From positions 1 to 49,787 of the forward strand of contig NZ_JAENKO010000035.1 of assembly GCF_016599145.1 (NCBI RefSeq): 49,787 nucleotides of DNA. The letters run 5' to 3'. How positions within the stretch are numbered: position 1 is the first letter of the stretch; every line of letters begins with the position of its first letter. Position numbers and translations under genes: made by a program. Below the pieces are notes generated by a model. That model saw nothing but the letters and a program-made list of their open reading frames with translations. It ran no database searches and was not told the DNA's origin. This DNA comes from Tomitella cavernea. GTDB lineage: Bacteria > Actinomycetota > Actinomycetes > Mycobacteriales > Mycobacteriaceae. Positions 23,463-33,583 of this stretch are shown one piece after another.

Positions 23463-24451
23463 GCTCGCAGCTCCCGTCCCGTGAGTTCGAGGAACACGTC
23501 CTCCAGGCTGCGCTTGGCCGTGGACAGACCCGCCAGCAGCACGTCGTTGTCCACGCACCAGCCCGTCAGCGCCGCCACGACCCGCGGGGTCGCCTCACCG
23601 GAGACCGTGTAGCGGCCAGGGGCGGGTTCAGCGACGCGGGCGTCGCCGGGCAGGCAGGCCCCGATGGCCGCGACGTCCAGGCGCGGGGGAGCGGTGAATG
23701 TGATCCGTCGCCGACCCGCGCCCGTGGTGAGCTCGGTCGGCGATCCACTCGCCACGGCCCGCCCGTGGTCGACGATGACGACACGGTCCGCGAGCTGCTC
23801 CGCCTCGTCCATCAGGTGCGTGGTGAGCAGGATCGAGACCCCATCGCGGCGGAGTGCGTCGACCAGCTCCCAGACCACGTTGCGCGCCTGCGCGTCGAGA
23901 CCGGCCGTGGGCTCGTCGAGGAAGACCAGCTCCGGGCGGCCGACGATCGCGCACGCCAGCGCCAGGCGCTGCTGCTGCCCGCCGGACAGGCGCCGGTAGG
24001 GGGTGCGCAGCGAATTCTCGAGCCCCAGAACCGAGACGAGCCACCGCGGATCCAGCGGGTGCGCGGAGTACGAGGCGACAAGGTGGAGCATCTCCCCGGC
24101 ACGCGCGCCCGGGTACGCTCCGCCACCCTGGAGCATCACCCCGATCCGCGGCTTGAGCCGGGCGGCGTCGCGCACCGGGTCGAGTCCGAGCACCCGCACC
24201 GTGCCGGCATCCGGACCGGCGAAGCCCTCGCACATCTCGACCGTGGTGGTCTTCCCCGCGCCGTTGGGCCCCAGCAGCGCCAGCACCGTTCCGGGGTCCA
24301 TCGTCAAGTCGAGGCCGTCCACCGCGGTGACGGTGCCGAATTTCCGGACGACGCCGGACAGTTCCACTGCGGGGGCCGGCCCCTCGGGGCGCGGAGCGGA
24401 GTCACGGGACCGCAGCGGAGCCGACGGAGCCGTGGGAGAACCTGGCTTCAC
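23459..24451 (-). CDS. ABC transporter ATP-binding protein
   Basis: ATPase partner of the permease downstream. The 330-residue protein has Walker A GPNGAGKTTT (residues 61-70), signature LSGGQQQRLALA near 155, Walker B LVFLDEPTAGLD near 175 and the switch histidine in LLTTHLMDEAEQLADRV. It belongs to the CcmA/DrrA-like exporter ATPases, with a C-terminal extension of about 90 residues after the nucleotide domain, usual for that group. The GTG start overlaps the mptB stop (GTGA) and its own stop overlaps the permease start. Confidence 0.9.
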   Translation of the reverse strand: MKPGSPTAPSAPLRSRDSAPRPEGPAPAVELSGVVRKFGTVTAVDGLDLTMDPGTVLALLGPNGAGKTTTVEMCEGFAGPDAGTVRVLGLDPVRDAARLKPRIGVMLQGGGAYPGARAGEMLHLVASYSAHPLDPRWLVSVLGLENSLRTPYRRLSGGQQQRLALACAIVGRPELVFLDEPTAGLDAQARNVVWELVDALRRDGVSILLTTHLMDEAEQLADRVVIVDHGRAVASGSPTELTTGAGRRRITFTAPPRLDVAAIGACLPGDARVAEPAPGRYTVSGEATPRVVAALTGWCVDNDVLLAGLSTAKRSLEDVFLELTGRELRA

Positions 24452-26151
24452 GACTTACCAGCGTATGTCGCCGGTTTCGTCGCGGTGCGCCCGGGCTGCC
24501 TTCGCGTCCATTCGATCCGCCGGCGGGTCGCCTGGCGGATCACGACGATGGTGAGCAGGGCCGCCAGTGCAGCCTCGACGATGACGAACGGCGGATACTC
24601 ACCACCGTTGGGCGTCGGCCCCACCAGGCAGACAATGGCGGATACCGCGACCGCGGGCACGCGGAAGGCCGGCGTAGTGGCCCAGGCCGCAAGCGGCACG
24701 AGTGCCCACAGCAGATACCACGGGTGCACCACCGGGAACAGGATCACGAGGATCGCCAGCGAGACTCCGAGCCCGCCCACCGGGTGGATGCGGCCTGAAT
24801 GGGTGGCGATGAGCATGCGCAGCACTCCGAGCGCCACCAGGACGAAGGCGATCGGCTTCATGATGGCGAGCACGGCCGTCGTGTGATTGCCCAGGCCCAG
24901 AAGCATGCCGGTGCCGCCGGTGCCCATCCCCAGCAGCGTGGTGATCGACATCCAGCTGCGCACCTCGCTGGCCGTGCCCAGCGTGGCGACCCAGCCGAAT
25001 CCCAATCCCGTCGCCCAGGCGAACAGGGCCTGGCCCGCCACGGCGAGGGCGCCCAGCAACGCCGCCACCCAGACCACGTTGCGCATACCGGGACCGCGCC
25101 GCCGCGCGAAGGCCACGCCCACGAAGCCCAGGGCCATGATCGAGGGGATCTTGATGGCCGACGATGCGACGATCACCCCAGCACCGGCCAGGAGCAGCAG
25201 CCACCCACGCATCCCGAACGGGTCGGTGTCGTAGACGGCGCGCAGGCAGATCTCGAGGCCCGCGACCATCAGGCCGATCATGAGCGCCTCGTTGTGGATT
25301 CCGGCGATCAGGTGGAGGAACACGAGCGGGTTCGCCGCGCCCAGCCACAGCGAGGTGACCGGGGCGATGCCGCAGCGCTTCGCGAGCCGGGGGAGCGCCC
25401 AGATTATCAAGCAGACGCCGCCCACCTCGAGCAGCCTGTGCAGCAGCACCCCGACCACCACGTTGTCGCCGCTCATCGCGCCGATCACCTTGCCCAGCCA
25501 CAGGAACAGCGGCTCGTAGGGCGCGGGGGTGTCGCGCCAGATCGTCGGCACGCTGCGCGTGAGCACATTGTCGACGCCGAGCGCCTGCGCCGGCCCCAAC
25601 GAGTACGGGTCCATTCCGCGCGCGGTGATCTCGCTCTGCGCCAGGTACGAGTAGACGTCCTTGCTGAACATCGGGGGCGCCACCAGCAGCGGCAGCATCC
25701 ACAACAGCATTGTGCGGTCCATTTGCGAACGGCTGAGCCGGCGCGGCGTGTTGCCCTCACGCAGCCGTCCGACGGCGAGTCTTCCCAGCAGCAGCCACGC
25801 GATGACGAGCATCGCCGTGCCCGTCATCGCCACCGTCAGCGCCACCGTGGGCATCCGGGAGAGCAGCCCGATCACGCGGTGCCCGTACACCGGGTTCTGC
25901 AGCACCGGCTGCGCACCGGCACCCAGGGCACCGGCCGCCATGAGCACCGTGCCGCACGCGCCGAAGCGGCGCACCGAGCGCAGCTGACGCGTTTCGTCGG
26001 GATCGAGCCCGGCCGCCTCCTGCTCCACCCGGTGCAGGTGCGAGACGCGGGCACCGGCCTCGCCGGGGGCATCACCGCTGGGCAGACCGGCGACACGCCG
26101 CAGCCGCCGCACGAGCGGGTGCGCACGCTGATCGGTGCCGGTCGGTGTCAC
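24448..26151 (-). CDS. mptB: MptB, polyprenol-phosphomannose alpha-1,6-mannosyltransferase
   Basis: GT-C fold glycosyltransferase that starts the alpha-1,6 mannan backbone of lipomannan/lipoarabinomannan in mycolate actinobacteria. The 567-residue protein has roughly a dozen hydrophobic helices (for example TVALTVAMTGTAMLVIAWLL) and an early loop with SYLAQSEITARGMDPYSLGP, the acidic extracellular segment expected for polyprenol-phosphate sugar transferases. It sits at the Rv1459c position, divergent from sufR, and leads a three-gene unit with an ABC exporter. GTG 26151 is the only good start. Confidence 0.88.
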   Translation of the reverse strand: MTPTGTDQRAHPLVRRLRRVAGLPSGDAPGEAGARVSHLHRVEQEAAGLDPDETRQLRSVRRFGACGTVLMAAGALGAGAQPVLQNPVYGHRVIGLLSRMPTVALTVAMTGTAMLVIAWLLLGRLAVGRLREGNTPRRLSRSQMDRTMLLWMLPLLVAPPMFSKDVYSYLAQSEITARGMDPYSLGPAQALGVDNVLTRSVPTIWRDTPAPYEPLFLWLGKVIGAMSGDNVVVGVLLHRLLEVGGVCLIIWALPRLAKRCGIAPVTSLWLGAANPLVFLHLIAGIHNEALMIGLMVAGLEICLRAVYDTDPFGMRGWLLLLAGAGVIVASSAIKIPSIMALGFVGVAFARRRGPGMRNVVWVAALLGALAVAGQALFAWATGLGFGWVATLGTASEVRSWMSITTLLGMGTGGTGMLLGLGNHTTAVLAIMKPIAFVLVALGVLRMLIATHSGRIHPVGGLGVSLAILVILFPVVHPWYLLWALVPLAAWATTPAFRVPAVAVSAIVCLVGPTPNGGEYPPFVIVEAALAALLTIVVIRQATRRRIEWTRRQPGRTATKPATYAGKS

Positions 26152-26269
26152 GATGAGTGAGCGTAATGGGAGCGGCGTGCCGGGCTCCCGGCGCGGCCGC
26201 TGTCGTGAGTGTCGCCACTCGTCGCCCGGACGTAGGGCACCCTTGGTGGATCTGGGCGGGCAATTCCGT

Positions 26270-26285
26270 CACACTGGTGTTGTGA
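26270..26285 (+). promoter_or_regulatory. SufR operator overlapping the sufR -10 and start codon
   Basis: ACACT (26271-26275), five bases, then TGTGA (26281-26285) is exactly the inverted repeat ACACT-N5-TGTGA reported for M. tuberculosis SufR. CACACT (26270-26275) can also act as the -10, placing the transcription start at the GTG start codon (26282). A repressor bound here would cover both promoter and start. Confidence 0.75.
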
Positions 26286-27178
26286 AATCCGATCCAGTAC
26301 GCACACGAGGCGCCGCAACCGGCGCGTCGGGCTGTGCGTCCGGCCCGGATGACCGCGGTCCGGAGGCACGCCCGCCGATGGTGCAGGCGCACCATTCGGC
26401 AGCAGGTCCCTCCCATCCGGACGCGCCCGTCTCGGGGGAGGCGGGCACGCGTGCCGAAGTGGTGAGGCTCCTCCTCGAGGAGGGCCCCCTGTCCGCCACT
26501 GCCATCGGCTCCCGGCTGGGGCTCAGCGCCGCGGGCGCGCGCCGGCACATCGAGGCTCTTGTGGAGCAGGGCCAGGCGATGGTGGCCAGTGGCGCCGGTG
26601 CGCGCAGGCGCGGCCCCGGCCGCCCGGCCAAGCAGTTCCAGCTCACCGCCGCCGGCCGCGCCGGCCTGGGGCACGCCTACGACGATCTCGCCGGCGAGGC
26701 GATCCGCGCCCTGCGCGAGCTCGGCGGCGAGGACGCGGTGGCCGAGTTCGCTCGCAGGCGCGTCCGCGCGATCGTCCGGGGCGTCGCAGCCGCGGCGGAC
26801 GACGCCGGGGGTGCAGCCGCCGACACCTCTCGAGTCGCCGACTCTCAGACCAGCAAGGCATCCGACGAACGCCTCGCCGGCACCGCCGAGGACATCGCCG
26901 AGGCCATGACCGACGCCGGCTACGTCGCCAACACGCGGCGGGTCGGCAACGGCGTGCAGATCTGCCAGCACCACTGCCCGGTGGCGCACGTGGCGGCGGA
27001 GTTCCCCGAGTTCTGCGAGGCCGAGCAGGAGGCGTTCCGCGACCTCCTCGGCACGCACATCCAGCAGCTCGCCACCATCGCCAACGGCGACGCAGTGTGC
27101 ACCACCCACGTGCCCCTGGGGCTTCCGCAGGGCGCGGGCGGCAGGCCACACCCCCCGTCCCGGCCGCGCCCGGGATGA
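26282..27178 (+). CDS. sufR: SufR, iron-sulfur cluster-sensing repressor
   Basis: DNA-binding repressor of the suf operon; in the family it senses cluster status through its own [4Fe-4S]. GTG 26282 (VKSDPVRTRGAATG) gives 298 residues. After about 55 low-complexity residues comes a winged helix (AEVVRLLLEEGPLSATAIGS; LSAAGARRHIEALVEQGQAM) and the wing GARRRGPGRPAKQFQLT. Four cysteines at 228, 232, 245 and 273 have spacing CX3C, CX12C and CX27C, the same as the M. tuberculosis cluster ligands. An operator overlaps its start codon, so it is probably self-repressed. It is divergent from mptB; sufB follows after 102 bases. Confidence 0.94.
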   Translation: MKSDPVRTRGAATGASGCASGPDDRGPEARPPMVQAHHSAAGPSHPDAPVSGEAGTRAEVVRLLLEEGPLSATAIGSRLGLSAAGARRHIEALVEQGQAMVASGAGARRRGPGRPAKQFQLTAAGRAGLGHAYDDLAGEAIRALRELGGEDAVAEFARRRVRAIVRGVAAAADDAGGAAADTSRVADSQTSKASDERLAGTAEDIAEAMTDAGYVANTRRVGNGVQICQHHCPVAHVAAEFPEFCEAEQEAFRDLLGTHIQQLATIANGDAVCTTHVPLGLPQGAGGRPHPPSRPRPG

Positions 27179-27280
27179 CATGACCTGGCGGGCACAGCGG
27201 CCGCCACCAGCAACCAACCGTACGAGTACCACCCGCACGGAGCGCGTCGCGGGAAGCATCAGACTCCGGAAGGAGCCGGC

Positions 27281-28753
27281 ATGACCATCACGTCGGACCA
27301 GGCAGGAACGTCGGGCAGCGCGTCGGCGACGGCCGCACCCGAACCGCTCACGCAGGAGCAGACCATCGAGTCGCTGGGCAACTACGCCTTCGGCTGGTCG
27401 GATTCCGACGAGGCCGGTCAGGCGGCCCGCCGCGGACTGAACGAGGACGTGGTCCGTGACATCTCCGAGAAGAAGGATGAGCCCGCCTGGATGCTGGAGA
27501 ACCGGCTCAAGGCGCTGCGCATCTTCGACCGCAAGCCGCTGCCGGGGTGGGGCGCCGACCTGAGCGGCATCGACTTCGACAACATCAAGTATTTCGTGCG
27601 CTCCACCGAGGAGCAGGCGACCTCCTGGGACGACCTGCCCGAGGACATCCGCAACACCTACGACCGGCTCGGCATCCCCGAGGCCGAGAAGCAGGCGATG
27701 ATCGGCGGCGTCACCGCGCAGTACGAGTCCGAGGTGGTCTACCACCAGATCCGCACGGATCTGGAGGAGAAGGGCGTCATCTTCACCGACACCGACACCG
27801 GCCTGCGCGAGTACCCGGAGCTGTTCCAGCAGTACTTCGGCACGGTCATCCCGGCGGGCGACAACAAGTTCTCCGCGCTCAACACGTCGGTGTGGTCCGG
27901 CGGGTCGTTCGTCTACGTGCCGCCGGGCGTGCACGTGGACATCCCGCTGCAGGCCTACTTCCGCATCAACACCGAGAACATGGGCCAGTTCGAGCGGACC
28001 CTGATCATCGTCGACGAGGACGCCTACGTTCACTACGTCGAGGGCTGCACCGCCCCGGTGTACAGCTCCGACTCGCTGCACTCGGCCGTGGTCGAGATCG
28101 TCGTGAAAAAGGGCGGCCGCTGCCGCTACACGACCATCCAGAACTGGTCCAACAACGTCTACAACCTCGTCACCAAGCGCACCCGCGCCGAGGAAGGCGC
28201 CACCATGGAGTGGGTCGACGGCAACATCGGTTCCAAGGTGACGATGAAGTACCCGGCCGTGTGGATGACCGGCGAGCACGCGCACGGCTCGGTGCTTTCG
28301 GTGGCTTTCGCCGGCGCCGACCAGCACCAGGACACCGGCGCCAAAATGCTGCACCTGGCGCCGCACACCTCGTCGAACATCGTCAGCAAGTCGGTGGCGC
28401 GCGGCGGCGGACGCTCGTCGTACCGCGGCCTGGTGCAGGTGAACAAGGGCGCCTACGGTTCGCGCTCCAACGTGGAATGCGACGCGCTGCTGGTCGACCA
28501 GATCAGCCGCTCGGACACCTACCCGTACAACGACATCCGTGAGGACGAGGTCACGATGGGCCACGAGGCGACGGTCTCGAAGGTCAGCGACGACCAGCTG
28601 TTCTACCTCATGAGCCGCGGCATGACCGAGGAAGAGGCCATGGCGATGGTGGTGCGCGGCTTCGTCGAGCCCATCGCCAAGGAACTCCCCATGGAGTACG
28701 CGCTCGAACTCAATCGACTCATCGAACTGCAGATGGAAGGGGCAGTGGGATAG
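27281..28753 (+). CDS. sufB: SufB, Fe-S assembly scaffold subunit
   Basis: Scaffold subunit of the SufBCD complex on which Fe-S clusters are built. The 490-residue protein carries [60 protein letters not shown] and [10 protein letters not shown], all typical SufB core beta-helix segments. No intein interrupts it, unlike M. tuberculosis SufB, which would be about 360 residues longer. ATG 27281 has a strong GAAGGAG. Its stop shares one base with the sufD start, indicating tight coupling. Confidence 0.96.
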   Translation: MTITSDQAGTSGSASATAAPEPLTQEQTIESLGNYAFGWSDSDEAGQAARRGLNEDVVRDISEKKDEPAWMLENRLKALRIFDRKPLPGWGADLSGIDFDNIKYFVRSTEEQATSWDDLPEDIRNTYDRLGIPEAEKQAMIGGVTAQYESEVVYHQIRTDLEEKGVIFTDTDTGLREYPELFQQYFGTVIPAGDNKFSALNTSVWSGGSFVYVPPGVHVDIPLQAYFRINTENMGQFERTLIIVDEDAYVHYVEGCTAPVYSSDSLHSAVVEIVVKKGGRCRYTTIQNWSNNVYNLVTKRTRAEEGATMEWVDGNIGSKVTMKYPAVWMTGEHAHGSVLSVAFAGADQHQDTGAKMLHLAPHTSSNIVSKSVARGGGRSSYRGLVQVNKGAYGSRSNVECDALLVDQISRSDTYPYNDIREDEVTMGHEATVSKVSDDQLFYLMSRGMTEEEAMAMVVRGFVEPIAKELPMEYALELNRLIELQMEGAVG

Positions 28754-29985
28754 TGGCAACGACGAATCGGTCGCAGGGGGACGCCGCAGGCGCCGCCACG
28801 GGAGTGCGCGGCGCCGTGCAGGGCGAGAACCCCGTCACGATCCCCGCCATGAACAAGGGCGAGGTGTTCACCTCGTTCGACGTCGAAGCGTTCGAGGTCC
28901 CGTCCGGCCGCGACGAGGCATGGCGCTTCACCCCGATGCGCCGGCTGCGCGGCCTGCACGACGGCAAAGCGAAAGCCGACGGCACGGCGACGGTGGCGGT
29001 CACCGGACCGGACGCCCCCGCGGTCTCCGTCGAGACGGTCGACCGGCAGGACGCGCGCCTGGGCCGCGCCGGGGCACCGGCCGACCGGGTCTCCGCGCAG
29101 GCGTACTCCTCGTTCGAGACGGCGACGGTGGTGACGATCGGCGCGGAGGCCGCGCCCGCGGAACCCGTCGTCGTGACGCTGACCGGACCGGGTACGGGCA
29201 AGACTGCCTTCGGCCACGTGCAGGTGCAGGCGCTGCGGCACTCCAAGGCGGTCCTCATCCTGGACCAGCGCGGCGCCGGCACGTACGCGGAGAACGTCGA
29301 GATCCTGCTCGGCGACGGCGCGGACCTCACCGTCGTCGCCATCCAGGACTGGTCCGACGACGCCGTCCACGTGGGCTCGCACCACCTGGACGTGGGCCGC
29401 GACGCCAAGCTCACCCATGTGGTGGTGACCCTCGGCGGCGAGCTGGTCCGCATCGCGCCCACACTCAAGTACTCCGGGCCGGGAGGTTCGGCGGACCTGT
29501 GGGGCGTGTACTTCGCCGACGACGGCCAGCACTTCGAACACCACCTGCTGGTGGACCACGCCCAGCCGCACTGCCGGTCGAACGTGGTCTACAAGGGCGC
29601 GCTGCAGGGCGATCCGACGTCGAAGAAGCCGGACGCGCGCACCGTTTGGATCGGCGACGTCCTCATCCGGGCCGAGGCGGAAGGCACCGACACCTACGAG
29701 CTCAATCGCAACCTGGTGCTCACCGACGGAGCGCGGGCCGACTCGGTCCCCAACTTGGAGATCGAGACCGGCGAGATCCGGCGCGCCGGCCACGCCAGCA
29801 CCACGGGGCGCTTCGACGACGAGCAGCTGTTCTACCTGCGCTCGCGTGGGATCCCCGAGCGGGAGGCGCGGCAGCTGGTGGTCCGGGGGTTCTTCCACGA
29901 GATCATCGACCGCATCCCCGTCGAGGTCGTCCGCGCACGCCTGTCCGACGCCATCGAGGCCGAACTCGCGGCCGCCGGGTCCTGA
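28753..29985 (+). CDS. sufD: SufD, Fe-S assembly scaffold subunit
   Basis: SufB paralogue that pairs with SufB and SufC in the SUF scaffold. The 410-residue protein has the expected NKGEVFTSFDVEAFEVPSGR near residue 33, DEAWRFTPMRRLRGLH, and the C-terminal GRFDDEQLFYLRSRGIPERE followed by ARQLVVRGFFHEIIDRIPVE, quoted to locate the SufBD C-terminal domain near residues 350-390. The GTG start overlaps the sufB stop by one base. A Gly/Ala-rich first 30 residues precede the fold. Confidence 0.95.
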   Translation: MATTNRSQGDAAGAATGVRGAVQGENPVTIPAMNKGEVFTSFDVEAFEVPSGRDEAWRFTPMRRLRGLHDGKAKADGTATVAVTGPDAPAVSVETVDRQDARLGRAGAPADRVSAQAYSSFETATVVTIGAEAAPAEPVVVTLTGPGTGKTAFGHVQVQALRHSKAVLILDQRGAGTYAENVEILLGDGADLTVVAIQDWSDDAVHVGSHHLDVGRDAKLTHVVVTLGGELVRIAPTLKYSGPGGSADLWGVYFADDGQHFEHHLLVDHAQPHCRSNVVYKGALQGDPTSKKPDARTVWIGDVLIRAEAEGTDTYELNRNLVLTDGARADSVPNLEIETGEIRRAGHASTTGRFDDEQLFYLRSRGIPEREARQLVVRGFFHEIIDRIPVEVVRARLSDAIEAELAAAGS

Positions 29986-30043
29986 CCCGGCCGGCGCACG
30001 GCCCACCCCACACGAGCACACACGAAAGAGCCGAATCACCAAG

Positions 30044-32093
<2,050 letters not shown>

Positions 32094-32182
32094 GGTCGGA
32101 AACGCATGAACGGAATTGTGCGAGCACAGTCCGCGCCGGCGACGGTCGGACGCGGCCAGGGCGGACGGGAAGGAGCGGGCCG

Positions 32183-32668
32183 ATGAGACTGGAGCAGATG
32201 TACCAGGAAGTGATCCTGGACCACTACAAGCATCCGCACGGGCGGGGCCTGCGTGAGCCCTATGACGCCGAGGTGCACCACGTCAACCCCACCTGCGGTG
32301 ACGAGCTGACCCTGCGCGTGCACCTGGGCCCCGCCGGCGACTCCGCGGAGCAGGCCGTGGTCCGCGACATCTCCTACGACGGCCAGGGATGCTCCATCAG
32401 CCAGGCGGCCACCTCGGTGCTGTGCGATCTGCTGGTGGGGACCACACTCGACGACGCCCTACGCGTGGTCGAGAGCTTCCAGGAGATGGTCTCGAGTCGG
32501 GGTAAAGTCGAGGGGGATGAGGACGTGCTCGGCGACGGCATCGCGTTCGCCGGCGTGTCCCGATACCCGGCCCGCGTCAAGTGCGCGCTGCTCGGATGGA
32601 TGGCGTTCAAAGACGCCGTCGTCCAGAGCGGGGCGGGCGCGGCCGTCGACGGTGCCGCGGCACGATGA
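32183..32668 (+). CDS. sufU: SufU, zinc-dependent sulfurtransferase
   Basis: Accepts persulfide sulfur from SufS. The 161-residue protein begins MRLEQMYQEVILDHYKHPHG, the standard family opening, preceded by GAAGGAG. The zinc ligands expected for SufU are all present: C38 and D40 in PTCGDE, C70 in DGQGCSISQA and C134 in RVKCALLGW. The stretch between the second and third cysteines contains the Gram-positive SufU insertion that separates it from IscU. It is in the suf operon between sufS and sufT. Confidence 0.95.
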   Translation: MRLEQMYQEVILDHYKHPHGRGLREPYDAEVHHVNPTCGDELTLRVHLGPAGDSAEQAVVRDISYDGQGCSISQAATSVLCDLLVGTTLDDALRVVESFQEMVSSRGKVEGDEDVLGDGIAFAGVSRYPARVKCALLGWMAFKDAVVQSGAGAAVDGAAAR

Positions 32669-32669
32669 C

Positions 32670-32697
32670 ACCAGCATGACGACACCAGCATGACGAC
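32670..32697. repeat. 14-bp tandem duplication between sufU and sufT
   Basis: ACCAGCATGACGAC occurs twice head to tail (32670-32683 and 32684-32697), with further partial copies on both sides. It begins two bases after the sufU stop. Confidence 0.85.
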
Positions 32698-32726
32698 ACC
32701 GCACGGACGCCATGCGGCACACGACC

Positions 32727-32732
32727 TAGAAT
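32727..32732 (+). promoter_or_regulatory. Candidate internal promoter for sufT
   Basis: TAGAAT is a good -10 in the 98-base gap before sufT. Transcription would start near 32739, leaving a short leader with the ribosome site GGAGG about ten bases ahead of the ATG. No clear -35 is seen. Confidence 0.4.
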
Positions 32733-32766
32733 CGCGAGAAACCAGCACCCACCGGAGGGCAGCACA

Positions 32767-33108
32767 ATGACCGAAAGCCAGGTTGCCGGATCGGCTCCAT
32801 CGCTCGACGACGTCGAGGAGGCCATGCGCGACGTCGTCGACCCGGAACTGGGCGTCAACGTCTTCGACCTCGGTCTCGTCTACGACATCGCGATCGAGGA
32901 GACGGGCATCGTCAAGCTCGACATGACCCTCACCTCGGCGGCGTGCCCTCTCAGCGACATCATCGAGGACCAGACGGTGACCGCACTGGTGCGCAGCGGC
33001 CTGGCGCCGGACGTCGAGGTCAATTGGGTGTGGATGCCGCCGTGGGGCCCCGACAAGATCAGCGACGACGGCCGCGAGCAGTTGCGTGCGCTCGGCTTCA
33101 CGATCTGA
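32767..33108 (+). CDS. sufT: SufT, DUF59 Fe-S maturation factor
   Basis: DUF59/MIP18-like protein that helps Fe-S maturation of client enzymes. The 113-residue protein has EEAMRDVVDPELGVNVFDLG near residue 18, the conserved MTLTSAACPLSDIIEDQ with its reactive cysteine near 60, and a C-terminal VWMPPWGPDKISDDGREQLR. ATG 32767 has a clear GGAGG. It ends the suf operon, equivalent to Rv1466, and may also have its own promoter. The following gene overlaps it by 23 bases. Confidence 0.93.
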   Translation: MTESQVAGSAPSLDDVEEAMRDVVDPELGVNVFDLGLVYDIAIEETGIVKLDMTLTSAACPLSDIIEDQTVTALVRSGLAPDVEVNWVWMPPWGPDKISDDGREQLRALGFTI

Positions 33109-33580
33109 CGCTCTGACGTACCCGGAGGTCGGGGCCACCGCGGGCGAGCTGCCGGCCGGTTACCGGCACATCCGGGCGTCGCTGTGCATCGGACGCGGCG
33201 AGGACACGTTCCTCGCCGCGTCCGACGCGCTTGCGCGGTGGGAGGTCCATCGACGGGCAGGTCTGCGCGTGGAGGCGCCCGGCCCGGTCGCGCTCGGCAC
33301 GGATGTCGTTCTGCGGAAGTTCGGGTTTCGGATCCCCTGCCGCGTCGTCTACACGATCGACGATCCCGCCCGGCACGGTTTCGCATACGGCACCCTGGCA
33401 GGGCATCCGGAATCGGGGGAGGAGCGCTTCTGCATCGAGCACCGGCCCGACGGGTCCGTCTATGCCGTGGTCACTGCTTTTTCCAGGCCCGACCGCTGGT
33501 TCACCCTCATCGTTGATCCCGCCGCTCGCGCCGTGCAGCGGCGTATGACGGCGCGGTACCTGCGGGCGATGGGCTGCTGA
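33086..33580 (+). CDS. DUF1990 family protein
   Basis: A 164-residue protein of the DUF1990 family, recognised by LTYPEVGATAGELPAGYRH near the N-terminus and ALARWEVHRRAG, VVYTIDDPARHGFAYGTLAG and FSRPDRWFTLIVDPAARAVQ further on. No function is established for the family. GTG 33086 overlaps the end of sufT and supplies nine residues before LTYPEVG, in line with family starts; no ATG lies closer. It is not part of the mycobacterial suf operon, so it was inserted or retained here. Its stop is only three bases from the convergent cyclase stop. Confidence 0.8.
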   Translation: MRSASRSDALTYPEVGATAGELPAGYRHIRASLCIGRGEDTFLAASDALARWEVHRRAGLRVEAPGPVALGTDVVLRKFGFRIPCRVVYTIDDPARHGFAYGTLAGHPESGEERFCIEHRPDGSVYAVVTAFSRPDRWFTLIVDPAARAVQRRMTARYLRAMGC

Positions 33581-33583
33581 CGC

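Noticed and set aside
26072-28759. Long minus-strand open frame (895 codons) opposite sufR and sufB
   Set aside because: Shadow of real genes: GC-biased third positions remove stops on the opposite strand. No recognisable motif and no start signal.
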